DNA of 64,000 nt from contig OX465285.1 in assembly GCA_949987705.1 (NCBI GenBank), positions 87,739,975 through 87,803,974 of the forward strand, given 5' to 3'. The notes below the pieces were generated by a model. The model searched no databases. It was given only the letters and a program-made list of their open reading frames with translations, and was not told the origin of the DNA. Each line of letters opens with the position of its first letter. The first letter of the stretch is position 1. Position numbers and translations under genes: made by a program. Of the stretch, positions 34,846 through 47,647 are shown in pieces. The DNA comes from Thereva unica (lineage: Eukaryota > Arthropoda > Insecta > Diptera > Therevidae).

Positions 34846-35472
34846 GAATTTAGGAAGCTGAACAGTGATCGGATCTCTAGTCTGGAGATCTCTTTTAAGT
34901 CTTCCAAAATGTAACTGCCTAAAGTCCGCTGTCTGACTTTAGCTAAATCCGGGCACTTAGACAGGAAGTGAACAAGTGTTTCTCTCCAGTTCCTTTCCCC
35001 GCAGCTACAACAGACGTTGTCAGGCTATATAAGAGCTTCTCGAATCGATTCAGTACGTACGTTGTTAAAGGCGCCTTCTATATCTAAGAAAACTGCCAAA
35101 ATATATTCTTTGTGATATTAGGGCGTTTTCGATAGCTCCCACCACTTCGTGCAGAAATGTCTCGGTGGATCTACCACTGAGATAAGCATGTTGAGCTGGT
35201 GACAGTATAGTCACATCTACCGATTGGCGGATGTGGGAGTCGATGACCCTTTCTAATGTCTTAAGCACCAAGGATATCAGGCGATTCGGTCTATAGACCC
35301 TCGTGGATTCGTTACCTCTTCTCCCTATCTTTGGGATTAAGAAGTCCCTCGCCCGATCCCAACTTATAGAGACATAGCTGAGCACCACGTAGCTCTTGAA
35401 CATGACACAAAATTCAAAACTTCTGGTAGATACATGACCTTGCAGGAGTCTGTTTCCGGTCCCTTCCCCCAC
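34846..35472 (-). mobile_element. R1/LOA/jockey-type ORF2, internally deleted (RT fingers plus zinc knuckle)
   Basis: From 35472 downwards the minus strand reads FLIPKIGRRG, RPNRLISLVLKTLERVIDSH and AQHAYLSGRSTETFLHEVV, which are RT finger and palm motifs 1-2. After a frameshift comes VFLDIEGAFNNVRTESI (catalytic motif A, 35060-35105). Then, with the remaining polymerase missing, DNVCCSCGERNWRETLVHFL plus SKCPDLAKVRQRTLGSY (34900-35024) gives a CX2C...HX4C knuckle. The join removes at least the FADD box and RNase H, so this is a dead, deleted copy. Confidence 0.75.
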
Positions 35473-35479
35473 GAGAAGG

Positions 35480-37974
35480 GTCGCACTTACAGCAGTGTAG
35501 CATTGCTCCGGCTCGAATCACAAAGCAACGTCTTAATCCCCCTGTGTACGGTACCTATTGGGTGGCCAGATCCATTTAACAGGGAGTCAGTCCACCTAGA
35601 GATTTGTAGAACAGTGTCTTGTCTATTCGAGACAGATCGGCTTAAACAAGGAAATTGTTATTCTCGATATCGTGGGACTGTGAGGAACAACGTGAAGGCC
35701 AAACTCGTCTTCTTTGAAGCAAAACCTTCAGGTATCTATCCTCTACCATACTTGTTAATTCAGAGTGCAGTGTCCGATAATCAAGCCCAACAAATTTCAT
35801 TACATCTTTTTTACTCCCGACCAGGCATTTCTTCTCCGGCCGCGCTGGGTGGTAGCACGGGAAAAATCGCTTAGAATTAATAAGAACAGGCGCGAAACCA
35901 GTATTCCAGAACCTAAGCAGAATGATCCGATTAAGAATACTTAAGGCGAGAATCTTTCTTGTGGTGTGCCTCCATAAAGTCCTACTTCCTAAAACACAAC
36001 AAATTTATTATAACTTTCAAGAATAATCTCAAACAACAACAATTTATAAAATAACAATGCAATTACCACTTCTATCGTCCTATACACCTTTGCTAGACCA
36101 ATCCTATTACACTAATCTAGAAAATATATCAAAGTAATCTCTACTACACCAACCACCTACATAGAAGGCGGCATTTTAACAATAAAAATTGAACAAGTAG
36201 CTCGCTCGTATTAAACAAATATATCTTTCATAAAGCCCGTCAACACAATCCATCCACATTAATCACATGATAGCGCGTTACTTGTTAACTTAGCCATAAA
36301 TAGCATCTTTACCCAGAACAATACTAAAGCGATTTCCCCGGAATTCATCTAATTCCCACAACAATGAGAAAAACTTTGCGGAATATTTCGTTGCCATTTA
36401 TCAAAGTTCTCTTCCGTTTTTTTGCTGTTATTGTTGATGTTGCTTGGGACCCCGGCCGGTTTGTCCATGGCTACCATAAAAATGCAAGACGAGAAAGAAA
36501 ACACAAAGTGTTGAGAGAGGCAAGAGCCCCATCTTCTGCTAAATGGAGAACAACCAACAGCCAAGAAACAAAAAGCAACCCCCAATTGTCGAGAGTTTTT
36601 GCTGAGGCTTGTGTCCTTAAACTTAGTAAAGGAATTCATTAGTTTCTTGTCCCAAGTTCATTTTCGCAATCTTGAATCCCTGCTATTAGAAACCTCAGGA
36701 AAAATGCTATTCGAAATAGGAGGATTCTGCGTTGAGAGAATCTGTAAGGCCGAGAAGCATCTGGCACGTGGCTAGAGGAAAATAAGGAATAAATAAAGCA
36801 ATTAATAGACAAGAAATAAACTCTAATCTGCCTGTTATTAAGAGGATAAACACCCGACGACCCTAAATAGTCCTTAATTTATGTAATATTAAGACTAGCG
36901 CTCTCCCTCTGCTCTATAATTCACATTTGACCCACCACCGATAAGAACTTAATAGCCACAATAAACACCAGATTTTACCGCCGTCGCCCCCCCCCCCCCC
37001 CCCGTTTGCCGGGGATGTGCCGCGAGGAAGCTTATGTCTTCGATAATCATATCTTATCCTAGCACTGCTGGTGGCAATGGTGGGGCCGGTTTCTGTGGTG
37101 TTCATGCTTCTTTAGAATATCTCCCATCCAGTCCTACTCCCGAAGGAATTCGAGACCCCATTTCTAGGACATTAAGGATAATGTCATACAGCGTGAGGAT
37201 ATCGGAGAAGACCATTTTAATTAAGGAAAGAATTTTCACCTAAATTTATACAGAAAGGAAAAGGTCCGCCTTTTGGGATATACATATATATATAAAAAAG
37301 ATCCTTTCGATGATTTTAGTGGAAAATGAAAAGTTCAATTTACTGAAGTGAAACGGAACTAATCCGCGTTACATCAATTGGAAGAAGTAAAAATTCAAAG
37401 TGATTCCTCTTAAATAATTTTTATGAAAAGAAGGATACAAACCTATCCTAGTTGTATGGCAAGATGAAGGTAAATGAGCCGTGAGTTACAAGAAAGATAA
37501 GGGTTGTTTAGTGTTGAATGTTCAGGGATTGAATACCATCCATAATTTGCCATTGAAATTATAGTTTGGGTCACTAACCCTGTGGCTAGTAAAACTGATG
37601 TTATTACCCTATTATAATCATGAGGCGTAGTAGACATAAAATCAAAGTGTTTTTTTTTTTGTGACAAAATATTATGGGAGTTAAGACTAATAGGACTAGA
37701 GAATCATGGAACAAAAAATAGAAGAGAAATGATAAAGGACAAATATGAAATTAGTATTTACTAAGAAAATGTTGGGTGATTTTGTGGAGAAGATTATCAA
37801 TAGATGTTAGAGCTCTGGTTATAATACTAATACAACAAGTGTTTGTTTAGATATACATACATCCTATAAAAGATTAAGTTATAATAGGAGGATGAGGAGG
37901 AATTGAGCCTAGCTCTTGGGCACTTGGATGTTGTATGGGGCTCCTGTGCTTAAAGTCCAGTCGTCACCACCTTA
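35480..37974. other. Gene-free stretch with a poly-C run
   Basis: No supportable gene. The open frames at 35.43-35.87 kb and 36.35-36.64 kb have no recognisable domain. A run of C lies at about 36,987-37,003. Confidence 0.5.
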
Positions 37975-38102
37975 GTTGAAGAAAGTGTCGTTTCAGTCGT
38001 ATCACCATTTTCAGTGCAGGGGCCTAAACTCAATTTAGGCATTTCCAGTCTAGGCCCCTCTATTGAAAGTCGTCAATCGACTGAAACGTCTCTTTCTTCA
38101 AC
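37975..38102. repeat. Imperfect foldback, 52-bp arms
   Basis: Arms 37975-38026 and 38051-38102 are inverted copies (outer end GTTGAAGAAAG, inner end GGGGCCTA) around a 24-bp loop. Part of the left arm (GAAGAAAGTG...ATCAC.ATTTTCAGT.CAGGG.CCTAAACT) recurs at about 61,878-61,929, so it belongs to a dispersed family. Confidence 0.7.
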
Positions 38103-38156
38103 TCAAATGTCTTATCACAAAACACGACTCGACTTTCAGCACAAGTTTCAACTATC

Positions 38157-38223
38157 GGGGTTAGCGGGAGACAATTTCGTCCGAATGTTATGCCTCCTAA
38201 AACAAGTGAATCCCGCTAACCCC
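38157..38223. repeat. Perfect 13-bp inverted repeat
   Basis: GGGGTTAGCGGGA at 38157-38169 is exactly inverted at 38211-38223 with a 41-bp loop. It lies 55 bp from the 52-bp foldback and may be part of the same element. Confidence 0.8.
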
Positions 38224-39050
38224 AGCTGACAAGGGCTGTGACGCTGGCAATACCAAACTACAAGATGAACAAGAAATGTACCGTCCACTAGGTGAAAGGC
38301 CCAACCTAAGTATAGCTTTGGTTCTAAGATACTATGTAAGGAATGGGATAGCTTCTCCCACTGGATCTGGAGACTTATGATTTTTGGGTATCGCTATAGT
38401 ATTTGCAACTTCTTTTATTATAGGTTCTTACCTGTCGTTTTCTGGGTCATCTGTGCTTTGGTTGTCTGCTTCTGCCTGAATATACAATCTCTTTATACTT
38501 CGATTATGTCACCGATACTACCAGCTATAGTACCAACCTCTATTTTTGGCAAGGTGTCTTGTTTACTTCTTTGTAGAAACCAAACACATTTACTTAAAAA
38601 ACAATTCTTAGAGTTCACTATTACCGCTTGCAGTTTAATATCCCACACTATTAAATTAAATTCATCGGTTTTTAATTCAATTTTCAATCGCCACTTTTCG
38701 CTTTAGGTCACTTTTATCACTTTAGAACACTTTAGAATCTTGCTAGTGCACGAAGGACAATTTTGACACTCGCGGCCATTTCTTCGTATATAAACGATTA
38801 TTTATGGCGGTTAACTACAGTTTGAAGTCAGTTTCAAACAATAGCACACAACGTTATTCTGCCGTTTATCCCATCTACCTAAAAAATTTCATACGAATAC
38901 ACAAAAACCTAACGCTATTGTGAATTTCCTCGACTCTCGAAAAATTCCATTTTGACATATTTACCTGCTGCACAAGAACTAAACATAACCTAAAGTGTCA
39001 TAATGGATAGAAGATAATTTCCAACAAAAATAGTTAATATCTTAACCAAA
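38224..39050. other. Intergenic region upstream of the DDX28-type gene
   Basis: No supportable gene on either strand. The 5' UTR and promoter of the downstream helicase gene presumably lie in the last few hundred bases, but I see no defining element. Confidence 0.45.
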
Positions 39051-40647
39051 ATGCTTCGAACAATTACATATTACGCGAAAATAACAAATGCACGCAATTT
39101 CACCACTGCAGCAGTAGCTTTAAAGCTCGAAAAATTCCAACGTGTACCTGTAATAACATGTAAAAACACTGGACTCAATTTATACACCGGTGATAAATAT
39201 GAGGATAACATTAAGTTTGGCGAGATACCTTTAGCTTCAAAAGGCTGGAAACATCGAAAATCAAAAGGAGACTTCTTTATTTTGCATCCTACCGTTCAAG
39301 AAGATCAAATATTTGATATAACACAGGACTTATCTCGTCTTAAAGAACACAATATCCACGAGTGCTTGATAGAAAATTTACAAAGTGAGCTAGAAATTAA
39401 GAAGTTAACATGCATCCAAAATGATGCAATTGGTAAAATAATGGAGATGAATCATGTATTAATAGCAGCTGAAACTGGTTGTGGGAAAACCCTTGCCTAC
39501 TTGGTCCCCATCATCCAGCAAATTCTAAATGTAAAGGCACAACTTAGCCAAAGGAATTTGAATACACCCTTAGCTTTAATATTAACCCCTGGCAGGGAAT
39601 TAGCAACACAAGTGGCTAGTATCGCTGAAAAGTTATGTAAAAACTTAGATGTCTCGGTTCATAGTTTATTAGGAGGAAGCACCAAACAGAAAATGCTAAA
39701 TCCGGAATTTAATGATATTGACATCCTTGTGGGGACCATCGGTGCTGTGAGTAAACTTACTACAACAGGAATTTACAAAGTCGGACAAATAAGACATGTC
39801 GTGTTGGATGAAGCTGATACTCTACTAGATGATAGCTTTTCAGATAAGTTGTGCTACTTTCTTAGGAAGTTTCCTGTAAGTTTATTCAGTAATTCTAATT
39901 GTTTATACTAATTAATTTCCATTACAGTTTCACAGAAACCACTTAACCAACATGAACGATGAAATGGTTGGCACTCAGTTAATCCTTGCATCAGCGACAA
40001 TGCCAACAAATATTTCTGAGCTTCTATACCAAATTGTAGACACTGAAACGATCCACGAAATAGTTAGTCCGAACCTACATAAATTAATGCCTCATATTAA
40101 GCAGAAATTCATTCGAATGAACAAATCAGATCGTCCTGGTAATCTTCTAACTCTAGTCAAATCTGAGCTGAAAAAACACCGACCCTTAATCATATTTGGT
40201 AACAAGTCCGCAACCAGCGATTTCGTCTCCCTTTTCCTCAACAACAGCGGAGTTAACTGCATTAATCTTAACGGAGATATGCTGATGAAGATTCGAGTTG
40301 GTAGATTTGAGAAATTTCAAAACGGTGAAGTTGATGTCCTATCTACTACAGATGTTGGAAGCAGAGGACTAGACACAACAAGAGCTAGACATGTGATTAA
40401 TTTTGATTTTCCTCTTCATGTTGCTGATTATATTCATCGATGCGGTCGGATAGGGAGAGTTGGTAGCCATGATAAGTGTTTAGTGACGAATTTTGTATCT
40501 GGTCGAAATGAAGTTGACGTTGTACAGAAGATTGAGCATACAGCAAGAACAAGAGGGATACTGCCGAATGTAAATGCGAACATTACGAACCTGATACAGA
40601 AGAAAATAATTAGTGAATTAAATTTAGCTGGTAGTAACTTAGATTAA
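39051..40647 (+). CDS. DDX28: Mitochondrial DEAD-box RNA helicase, DDX28 type
   Basis: The gene has two exons, 39051-39875 and 39928-40647, with a 52-bp GTAAGT...CAG intron, giving 514 residues. All helicase motifs are present: Q-motif region (about 118-126), Walker A AAETGCGKT (139-147), Ia TPGRELA (179-185), GG (208-209), DEAD (253-256), SAT (297-299), STTDVGSRGLD (414-424) and HRCGRIGRVG (445-454). The N-terminus is basic and lacks acidic residues for the first 26 positions, like a mitochondrial presequence. In animals DDX28 acts in mitochondria in large-ribosomal-subunit assembly; the fly counterpart is, to my knowledge, Dbp21E2. The start is the first ATG in frame and gives the presequence. 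An alternative is another small mitochondrial DEAD-box member, but length and motif set fit DDX28 best. An AATAAA follows the stop by 10 bp. Confidence 0.88.
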
Positions 40648-40656
40648 TGATAAGAT

Positions 40657-40662
40657 AATAAA
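40657..40662 (+). promoter_or_regulatory. Poly(A) signal of the helicase gene
   Basis: AATAAA lies 10 bp after the TAA stop. Such a short 3' UTR is plausible for a compact mitochondrial-function gene, but other signals downstream cannot be excluded. Confidence 0.55.
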
Positions 40663-40734
40663 TGTGTTTTTGTTTTATAAATGTTTTTATTATATTTAGT
40701 CCAAAAAAGATATTTTATATCCTTGCCAATTCCA

Positions 40735-41000
40735 AACGAAAGAAAAGATCTCCTGCCTCCACAGCAATTTTATACCCGCAACACAAGATTAGCCCACTCG
40801 TCTCATTCCCACCACCGCTCGTCTTTTCGCGCACTCAACAAGTAAGCAATTCGTTTCTAAATAGAACAACTCGACTGTGGAAAAATCTCGCAGTCAGCAT
40901 TTCCGAACTCCTACAACATCCAATAGCTCAAAGAAGGGTTAATTTTTACCTTCTTCAACACCCTCACCGATCCCTCATAACCCTTAACAAACTCGGGCTC
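40735..41000 (+). mobile_element. Non-LTR retrotransposon C-terminal fragment
   Basis: The plus strand reads SPASTAILYPQHKISPLVSF, then SNSFLNRTTRLWKNL. It aligns with the minus-strand fragment at 24.94-25.30 kb (SPAAMAILYKRHQINPFGSF and RAVRLWNSL), so both are 3' ends of one family. It starts within 100 bp of the helicase stop codon. Confidence 0.65.
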
Positions 41001-41289
41001 AACTCATCATGTATAATAGTAGTATCAGATAAGTTTAAGGGTCCTTTTTTCACTTTATCTAATGACGCGGTGGTCAGTCATCAGGGGAATAACATGCACG
41101 GGCCGCAACTATTTCGGACTGATGGAAGTGCGATCATAACCTCCTAGCGGTGGCCACTGGTAACTATCCTGAGAGGATAGGCTATTATGATCGGGCTAGT
41201 CCCTTTCAAGTAAGGTTAGCGGAGGTAATAACCTCAACTGCAAAAATAATTATTACGGAACAAGCAGCATGCCTCGGATTCTGAAATAA

Positions 41290-42190
41290 ATTACCTTTCG
41301 TGTGCCAAGCAAATTGAAGTATATCACCCTCAAAAACGTTCACGCACCTGCAAAAGAGTCCCCGGATGATGAAAAAAGAATTCGTAGCTGAACGGGAACA
41401 TAATGCCCACCCTAGTTATGACGTAAAAATCATACTGGGAGATCTGAATGCCAAAGTAGGCCGGAACCTCGTATACTGGCAATATGTCGGCACCCAAAGC
41501 TTGCATGGAAACACTAATGACAAGTTATAGTGATGGCAGCAAGTAAGAACTTGGTCGTTGCAAGATTTGCGCGTAAAGATATCCATAAAGCCACCTGGGT
41601 ATTTTCTGATGGAGGCACTCGCAACCAAATAGACCCTGTGTTGATAGACCGCCGCCACCTTTCGGGTCTGATGACGGTAGGAACGTACCGAGGTGCCAAC
41701 TTCGACTCGGATCACTATCTTGTTGGTATGGTGCTCCGAGAGCGCTTTGCAACGCTGAAAAGCTTTATACAGCTGCACTACGCAATGACATGGTCAGAAA
41801 CAGCTACGTGTACGTTAGAACTCGCGCTCACAAGAATAAATCCCGGGGATCCTGGCCGCACCAGGCGTAGGAGTTCTACAGAAAAGTTCGCAGTATGACA
41901 CAATTCACACTACTTTGCATATACTGCAAGGACAAAGAATAGTGGTATCTGATCACCGATCCTAAAGGCATCTTGGAGCGATGGGAAAAGTACTTTCATG
42001 AATTGCTAAATGACGAGCTGACTGAGGATTCGGAAGCTCCAACAAACATCTGATGAAAATGCTATGCTGCCGCCACCAAGATTGGAAGAAGTTAGCAGAG
42101 CCATAACCCGGCTCAAAAACAGCAAGGACTCGGGTGCAGACGGTAGCTCAGCGGAGCTAGTTACATATGGAGGCCCTACATTACAGGACC
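41290..42190 (+). mobile_element. RTE-type retrotransposon fragment (endonuclease and start of RT)
   Basis: The plus strand reads KNVHAPAKESPDDEKRI, the catalytic VKIILGDLNAKVGR, then after a frame break KDIHKATWVFSDGGTRNQID, VLIDRRHLSG and DSDHYLVGMVLRERFATLK. This is a nearly continuous RTE endonuclease. At about 42,070-42,190 the RT finger word RLEEVSRAITRLKNSKDSGADG appears in diverged form and the element then stops. Several stops and frameshifts make it inactive. It is a different lineage from the element at 3.6-6.4 kb, judged by sequence. Confidence 0.8.
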
Positions 42191-42199
42191 GGATCTGGA

Positions 42200-43547
42200 A
42201 GAAGATCTAACGACGCCAAGGGGTTTTTCGAAACCCAACCGAAAATAAGGGAGTTGTAGTCGAGGTGAAACCGTTGACGTTGTTAGTTCGTTCATTCTTC
42301 TTTTTAGTATATTTTCGAATTTCAATGAATAGAGCCGTCGACAGTACAAAGGAGGCTTTATTCTTAGCGCTAGTTTTCCACATAACAAATCAGTCTATTG
42401 GAGCACCCAGCAGAAAGGTGAAGAAAGCTATTGACGATCTGACTCGCCAGGTTTGACCAACTTTAAGTGATTTTTTCCTATACCTTGTTCTCGCAACGTG
42501 ACCAGAGAATTATTGGGGCGCAGTAGAAAATATGTCACGACACTGATTGTCTTGATTACCGAATACAGTGCCCTAGCATTATGGACGTTAGGAAAAGCGA
42601 AGGACATAGTAAACTGGCAGGCTTTGCCTAGAGGAGGATAAGTTTGCCCCTCATGTTCTTCATTGCTATCCTGCAAAAGTGTGGAGCAAGGTTTTACTAT
42701 TTGACGTGATCTTGATTGAGGAGCTGCAAATCTCTAGTCGGAGTGCTAAGCCATGTGGCCTTCAAATTTAAGGTATAAGGGTTTTTAGACTTCAATAAGT
42801 CCAAATGGTAGCAACGATACTTTTTGGGCCTGAAACCTCATTAAAAAAAAGAGAGACCTCTGCTGCTTCAACATTGCATGTGCATAAAAGCTGATTGTGT
42901 ATAGGACAGGCCCGAAGCTTGAATCATTAAACAACCCTTTAATATAAGTACGAGTAATAGAGCTCTCGATGAATTTTTGTTCGAGCTGCACAGCCATGAG
43001 ATGTAAAAGAGATTTTAATTAATTCTCTTATTCTATAAATGATTAGTACGACTTTATGAGGTAAACATATGCATTTGGTAAGCTATAATCAACTAATTCG
43101 AAATAAATCCTTTATATTATTCCCCATTTTATAAAACAATTTATAAAATTATCCTTAAATCGTCTTACCATTTAAGACCATTAACCCCAGCAACCCACCC
43201 ACATGAATATTCCGCATAAAAATTACACACTTTCATGACTTAGAACTATATCTTAATAAAACAAAATCGACATAGCACCTCCTCCACCTAACAATTTCCC
43301 CATTAAGTATGGTCATAAACATCGAACGAGCTGAACAAAGTTCTTTAATAACTTTCACGCAAAGCAATCAATATGCCATAAAATTTATGGATTCCACTAT
43401 AAAATCCGAGTAATTTTCCCTCGATTGACCAGAAGGGCAACGTCCGTCGCGCGCTCTCACTCTGTATTTAACATAAAATTTCGTGAATAAACAAATTTAT
43501 TCGTCGCAGGATATACAGGAGCAAACAACTTAATAAAATCTTTCCAA
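42200..43547. other. Intergenic region upstream of the pickpocket gene
   Basis: No supportable gene. The ORFs here are short and unlike known families. The last 100 bp precede the channel start codon and presumably hold its 5' UTR. Confidence 0.45.
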
Positions 43548-46500
43548 ATGGAGGAGATTGAAACGAGCACAACAACAACAACATCTCAACATGAAAGTTA
43601 TGTTAAGTTTATTCAACGAGGACAAAACTACTGGGGTCCTCTGAAAGGGACTTTCACAAGATGCCATTTAAAAATTTTAGAACTGTTTGATTTTGTTGAT
43701 CAAGAGCCAACGTACACTGAAACTGTAATAAAATTTATGATTCGATACTTATTTTCGATATTGAAACGGAGCTCTATGCATGGCACTCATCATGCTACTG
43801 AACTGAAGAGACATCCATGTGAAGTGTAAGTTAAGATGTTATAATAGATAAAAAAAAATGTATTACTAATAAAATTCTAGATTTTTTTGGCTATTCCTTC
43901 TGTGCACCGCAGGATTAAGCAGTTTTCTTGCAGTTAACATATTTTGGTTTCGATATTACTTTCATCCTATGGTCGTGTCCATCGAAAGGGACTACATGAA
44001 CTGGAATGTGACTTTCCCAAGCTTGACTCTATGCGAAACAAAGAAGTTAAATAAAACAGCTCTGTATGACTATGTTTTTGATAGTCCAATTCAAGACCGA
44101 AAAGGATTAGTCAATTTCATACAACAACTTTCAAATCTAACTTATGATACTATGGATAAACTGCCCGAATTTCCAGAAATTAGCCCCAATGAATATGTAG
44201 ATGTATTGAATGAAGTTACTAACAGAAACACAGTAACAGAAGTATTAACAGGAAACAACGAGACCATATCATTTCAAAGAGTCCTTACAGAAATGGGAAT
44301 GTGTTACACATTCAACTCAAAAATCGCTAAGTATATAACACCAGAATATCTTCAAGGATATGACATACCATTCTCAAACAGAGAGTATACTGTAACAATT
44401 TTCGATGCAGATAAGGTGGCTTTTTTGCGAGATCTTAAGGATTGTTGTGAGGTGATACCAATATAACTTATATACATATGTAACTAACATTCATCACATC
44501 ATTCATTTTGCAGATCTACATCCACAATCCCGCAGATGTCCCAAGTTTGGGCAGGAAACTTAAACTAGATAAGGAGCAAAATTCATTTACGATAATCAAG
44601 TTTAGCGCAACTCCGATAGCTGCTGGAAATCCTGTTCGAGTTCTATTTATTAATCAAAGAAAGTGTAGATTTATGGACGAATCTAATTTGCCACATTTTC
44701 CAGTTTATTCAAAGAGTTTGTGCTATGTCGAGTGTAAGATTCAAGCGATGCTAGATATTTGCCGATGCTTGCCGTTTTTTTATAAGAAGCTAGAGGGGGA
44801 GATATACTGCAGTGTTAAGGGGTTGAGATGTATCGGACATAATATAAGTAAGTACATCTCTACATTTTTATACATAACAATGCTGTCGATGCTTAAATCG
44901 TTTCCAATTGGTGTCTTGTGTATGTGCATTGGTCGCTGGTGTATGGAGCCTTTAGAGGCATTCAAATTTTTATTTGAGTTTTAAATAGAAACTATAGCTA
45001 CAGAAAATACGCTAAAGTACTCAGAGAAACATTTTAAAGTCCAGTGACAGAAACTTGCTCTAGAGCAGTCAGATTTCAAGCTCGTCAAGGTCTGCTAATC
45101 ACGAGCCGTCGGATTTAAGCTTGAGTCTTCCCCGTAATGTGTGTAAAGACCTTTGGCCGCATCTAGGAATGGAAAAGTTTACGTCCCCTCCTTTTGACGC
45201 TACAGTACATTTATTTATCCCCGCCAGCTCTCTCATTTCTTCCGACCTAGCATGTTACTTCTCCAATTTAATTCTTTATTTGGGTAAGATCTTCTTAGAC
45301 CAATATTTTTGAATCCAGATAAACAAATGCCTCTGGAGGAATAAAGCCGCATTCACAACTTGAATTAAGGTATCGCGCGTTCGAGTACAACGCTTCCCTC
45401 GTGAGAGGATTGTTGCTCTCCATCGCTCTAGCAATGTGGCCTCGAATCAACTTTATTATCAAGTTGTCGACCCTATAAACTTATCATAGAGAACATTGGT
45501 GGCGTGAAACTTAGTGAAGCCTGATTTGGGTGTTCGACCTTAAGCATTGTCTTTCGAAAACCCGAAGCTTTTCAATATAAAAACGGGATATGCTGAATCA
45601 TACTGGGAAACCATAAATTAAAATCGGTTTGACCAAGGCTTGGTAGCAGATCAACTTGACCCGTGGGCTTAGGTGTCTGCTATAAAACCGCCTTTTGGTT
45701 TCGAAATTTTATGGGTTTTCCAGTTCCCCAGCCTCGCTAGAAGCTCTGTTTAAAAGAGTACGGAAAAGGATCGATTCGCATTTGCTAAAATTGATTTTCA
45801 ACTTCCATTCATTACTATAGCGTTCGATTGTCTCAAAGTCACGTTGCAGGAGCGTCTGGATCACTCCAATCTTCGGACCCGTCCTATACACAATCAGGTC
45901 ATCCGCGTATGCTAATGCAGAGCGGAGTAAACGTGTTAGGTCACTCGTAAAGATATTAAACAAGAGCGGCGAATTCACTGCGCCCTGCTGCGCCTCTACT
46001 TCATGTGAAGCTGCCACTTTTGACGACGAACTTCTTCTTGGAAATCATATTATAAATCGTGTATAGCTGAAGTCCGATCATTCCGAGTCTGACCAGTTTG
46101 TAGAGAAAACCTTCGATCTATACTGTATCGAATGCCTTCTCAAAATCGTTCAGGCATCCTCCGGTACACTGATCTTTCATGAAGTTCCAGTGTATGTTTG
46201 ATACTAATTTCGACACGGCATGAATAGTGTAATGCCCTGTCCAGAATCCAAATTGGTTATGAGGAATTACTTTTTTTTCTTCATCCCATTTAGATAATGA
46301 TCTATTAACCACTATTTCAAACACCCTACTGATATTCGGAAGAAGACTTATGTATTGACCAAAGATTAACAAGGTTACTTTTATCTTTACCCTTCTTGGG
46401 TATTGGGTACACCACTGTCGTCTTTCAGTGTCCTCGAAAATGGGCATTTTTTAACGCATTGTTAAACAATGTTGTGTATGTGTTTAGCCACCAGGGGCAA

Positions 46501-47600
46501 ATCCTTTAAGAAGATGTTCGGAATATCATCGGCCCCAGACGACTTCTTATTGTTTAGATGGCGAAATATTAATAGGAGATCGATTTTTCCAATAAAAGTA
46601 GAATATAGTTGGGCCGCGGGAATGCCATTCTTCACTGAACTCGATGATTGATCGATTCTCGGGTTTCCAAATTTCAATCTCATTAGATAATCTTTCATGG
46701 TTCACTAAGGCCCTATTCTCAAGGTCAAAATTCGCCCGAACACTGGTATTCACCGAATAGATTCCCTGATAGTAAGCACCCACAAAATCTATCCTTTCCT
46801 GCTCGTTCTCTATACTATGATTGTCATCTGTGCGACTGATTTCTTCCGGATCCATGCCAGCATACCTCAGTAGCTCTTCGTTTGGCCGAGTCCTTGTCTA
46901 ATCGGTTATGTTACCCCTAAAAATTTTATTTATCTCTGGGAACATGCTCGCGCGATTTGTTTGTATAGCACGAATTTTGTTGTTCCAATACAGACTGAAT
47001 ATTGTTGTTTTAAAAGATGTTGGAGATTTTTCATGACCGATTTAAGAGTTACAATCTCCGGACTCGTTCGGTCTCAAAAACAAACAACAATTTGCGCATC
47101 CTTTTCCTCGTCGCTGGCTCCTGGTTGCTCGCAAGTTACTAGACAATTATAGTTTTATTGAATTGTTTAATATGTTGAATGGTTACTTTCATTAAGAAAT
47201 TTAAAAAAATTCATAATTACAGAGAAAATTAATCAGATTACTTCGCAATGTAACTGCTACAACAATTGCGAAGACATCAAATTTACCTTAGAAGAATCAA
47301 CCTCAGTTTATTTTCCAATGCACAGTGCCATTCGTTGGGAGTTAGCTAACACAAAAATACGCTTAAGGAGAAATGTGATCTTCGGTTATTTGGATGCGAT
47401 AAGTATTGCAATCATTTAATTTTTAATAGTTCTAAATATGATAACAAAACTTTCCATTCTTTTGCTTAGTTGGAACTGGAAACGTATGCAGCCTATTTCT
47501 AGGAATAAGCGTCCTATCTGTAGTTGAAGCATTCTTTGTATTCCTTATTCATATGCCAATAAAATGTTTGGAAAAACGCACAAAACCACAAGAAAAATAA
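43548..47600 (+). CDS. ppk: Pickpocket-type DEG/ENaC sodium channel subunit
   Basis: The gene has five exons, 43548-43825, 43881-44451, 44514-44847, 47223-47402 and 47470-47600, all with GT-AG junctions and consistent phase, giving 497 residues (usual for the family). The product is an amiloride-sensitive-type sodium channel subunit of the plasma membrane. The N-terminal gating His-Gly is at 78-79. TM1 is about 94-117. A large extracellular loop follows, with a CETKK start, CRCLPFF and the Cys-rich CNCYNNCEDIKFTLE near its end. TM2 contains the selectivity-filter GIS at 466-468 within SLFLGISVLSVVE. The short cytoplasmic tail is Lys-rich. Insects have many paralogues, and I cannot tell which ligand or neuron this one serves. 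Introns 1, 2 and 4 are 55-67 bp; intron 3 is 2,375 bp because a retrotransposon lies in it. No in-frame disruption is visible. Confidence 0.9.
45330..46880 (-). mobile_element. Jockey-group reverse transcriptase fragment within pickpocket intron 3
   Basis: Several minus frames together read an RT: HLNNKKSSGADDIPNIFLKD (fingers), LPNISRVFEIVVN, HNQFGFWTG..TIHAVSKL, NDFEKAFDTV (motif A), QQGAVNSPLLFNIFTSDL, the catalytic ALAYADDLIVY, and LVKPILIYGFPVYD near 45,640. Numerous frameshifts separate them. It lies antisense to the channel gene and accounts for most of its long third intron. The clade is inferred from motif style. Confidence 0.8.
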
Positions 47601-47647
47601 ATAATCAAAACACAATCATAAAAAAATATTGCTTACATAATAGATTT

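Noticed and set aside
38493..38687. 64-codon minus-strand frame, possible protein
   Set aside because: No family match from memory and no supporting start or splice structure; flanking frames are broken.
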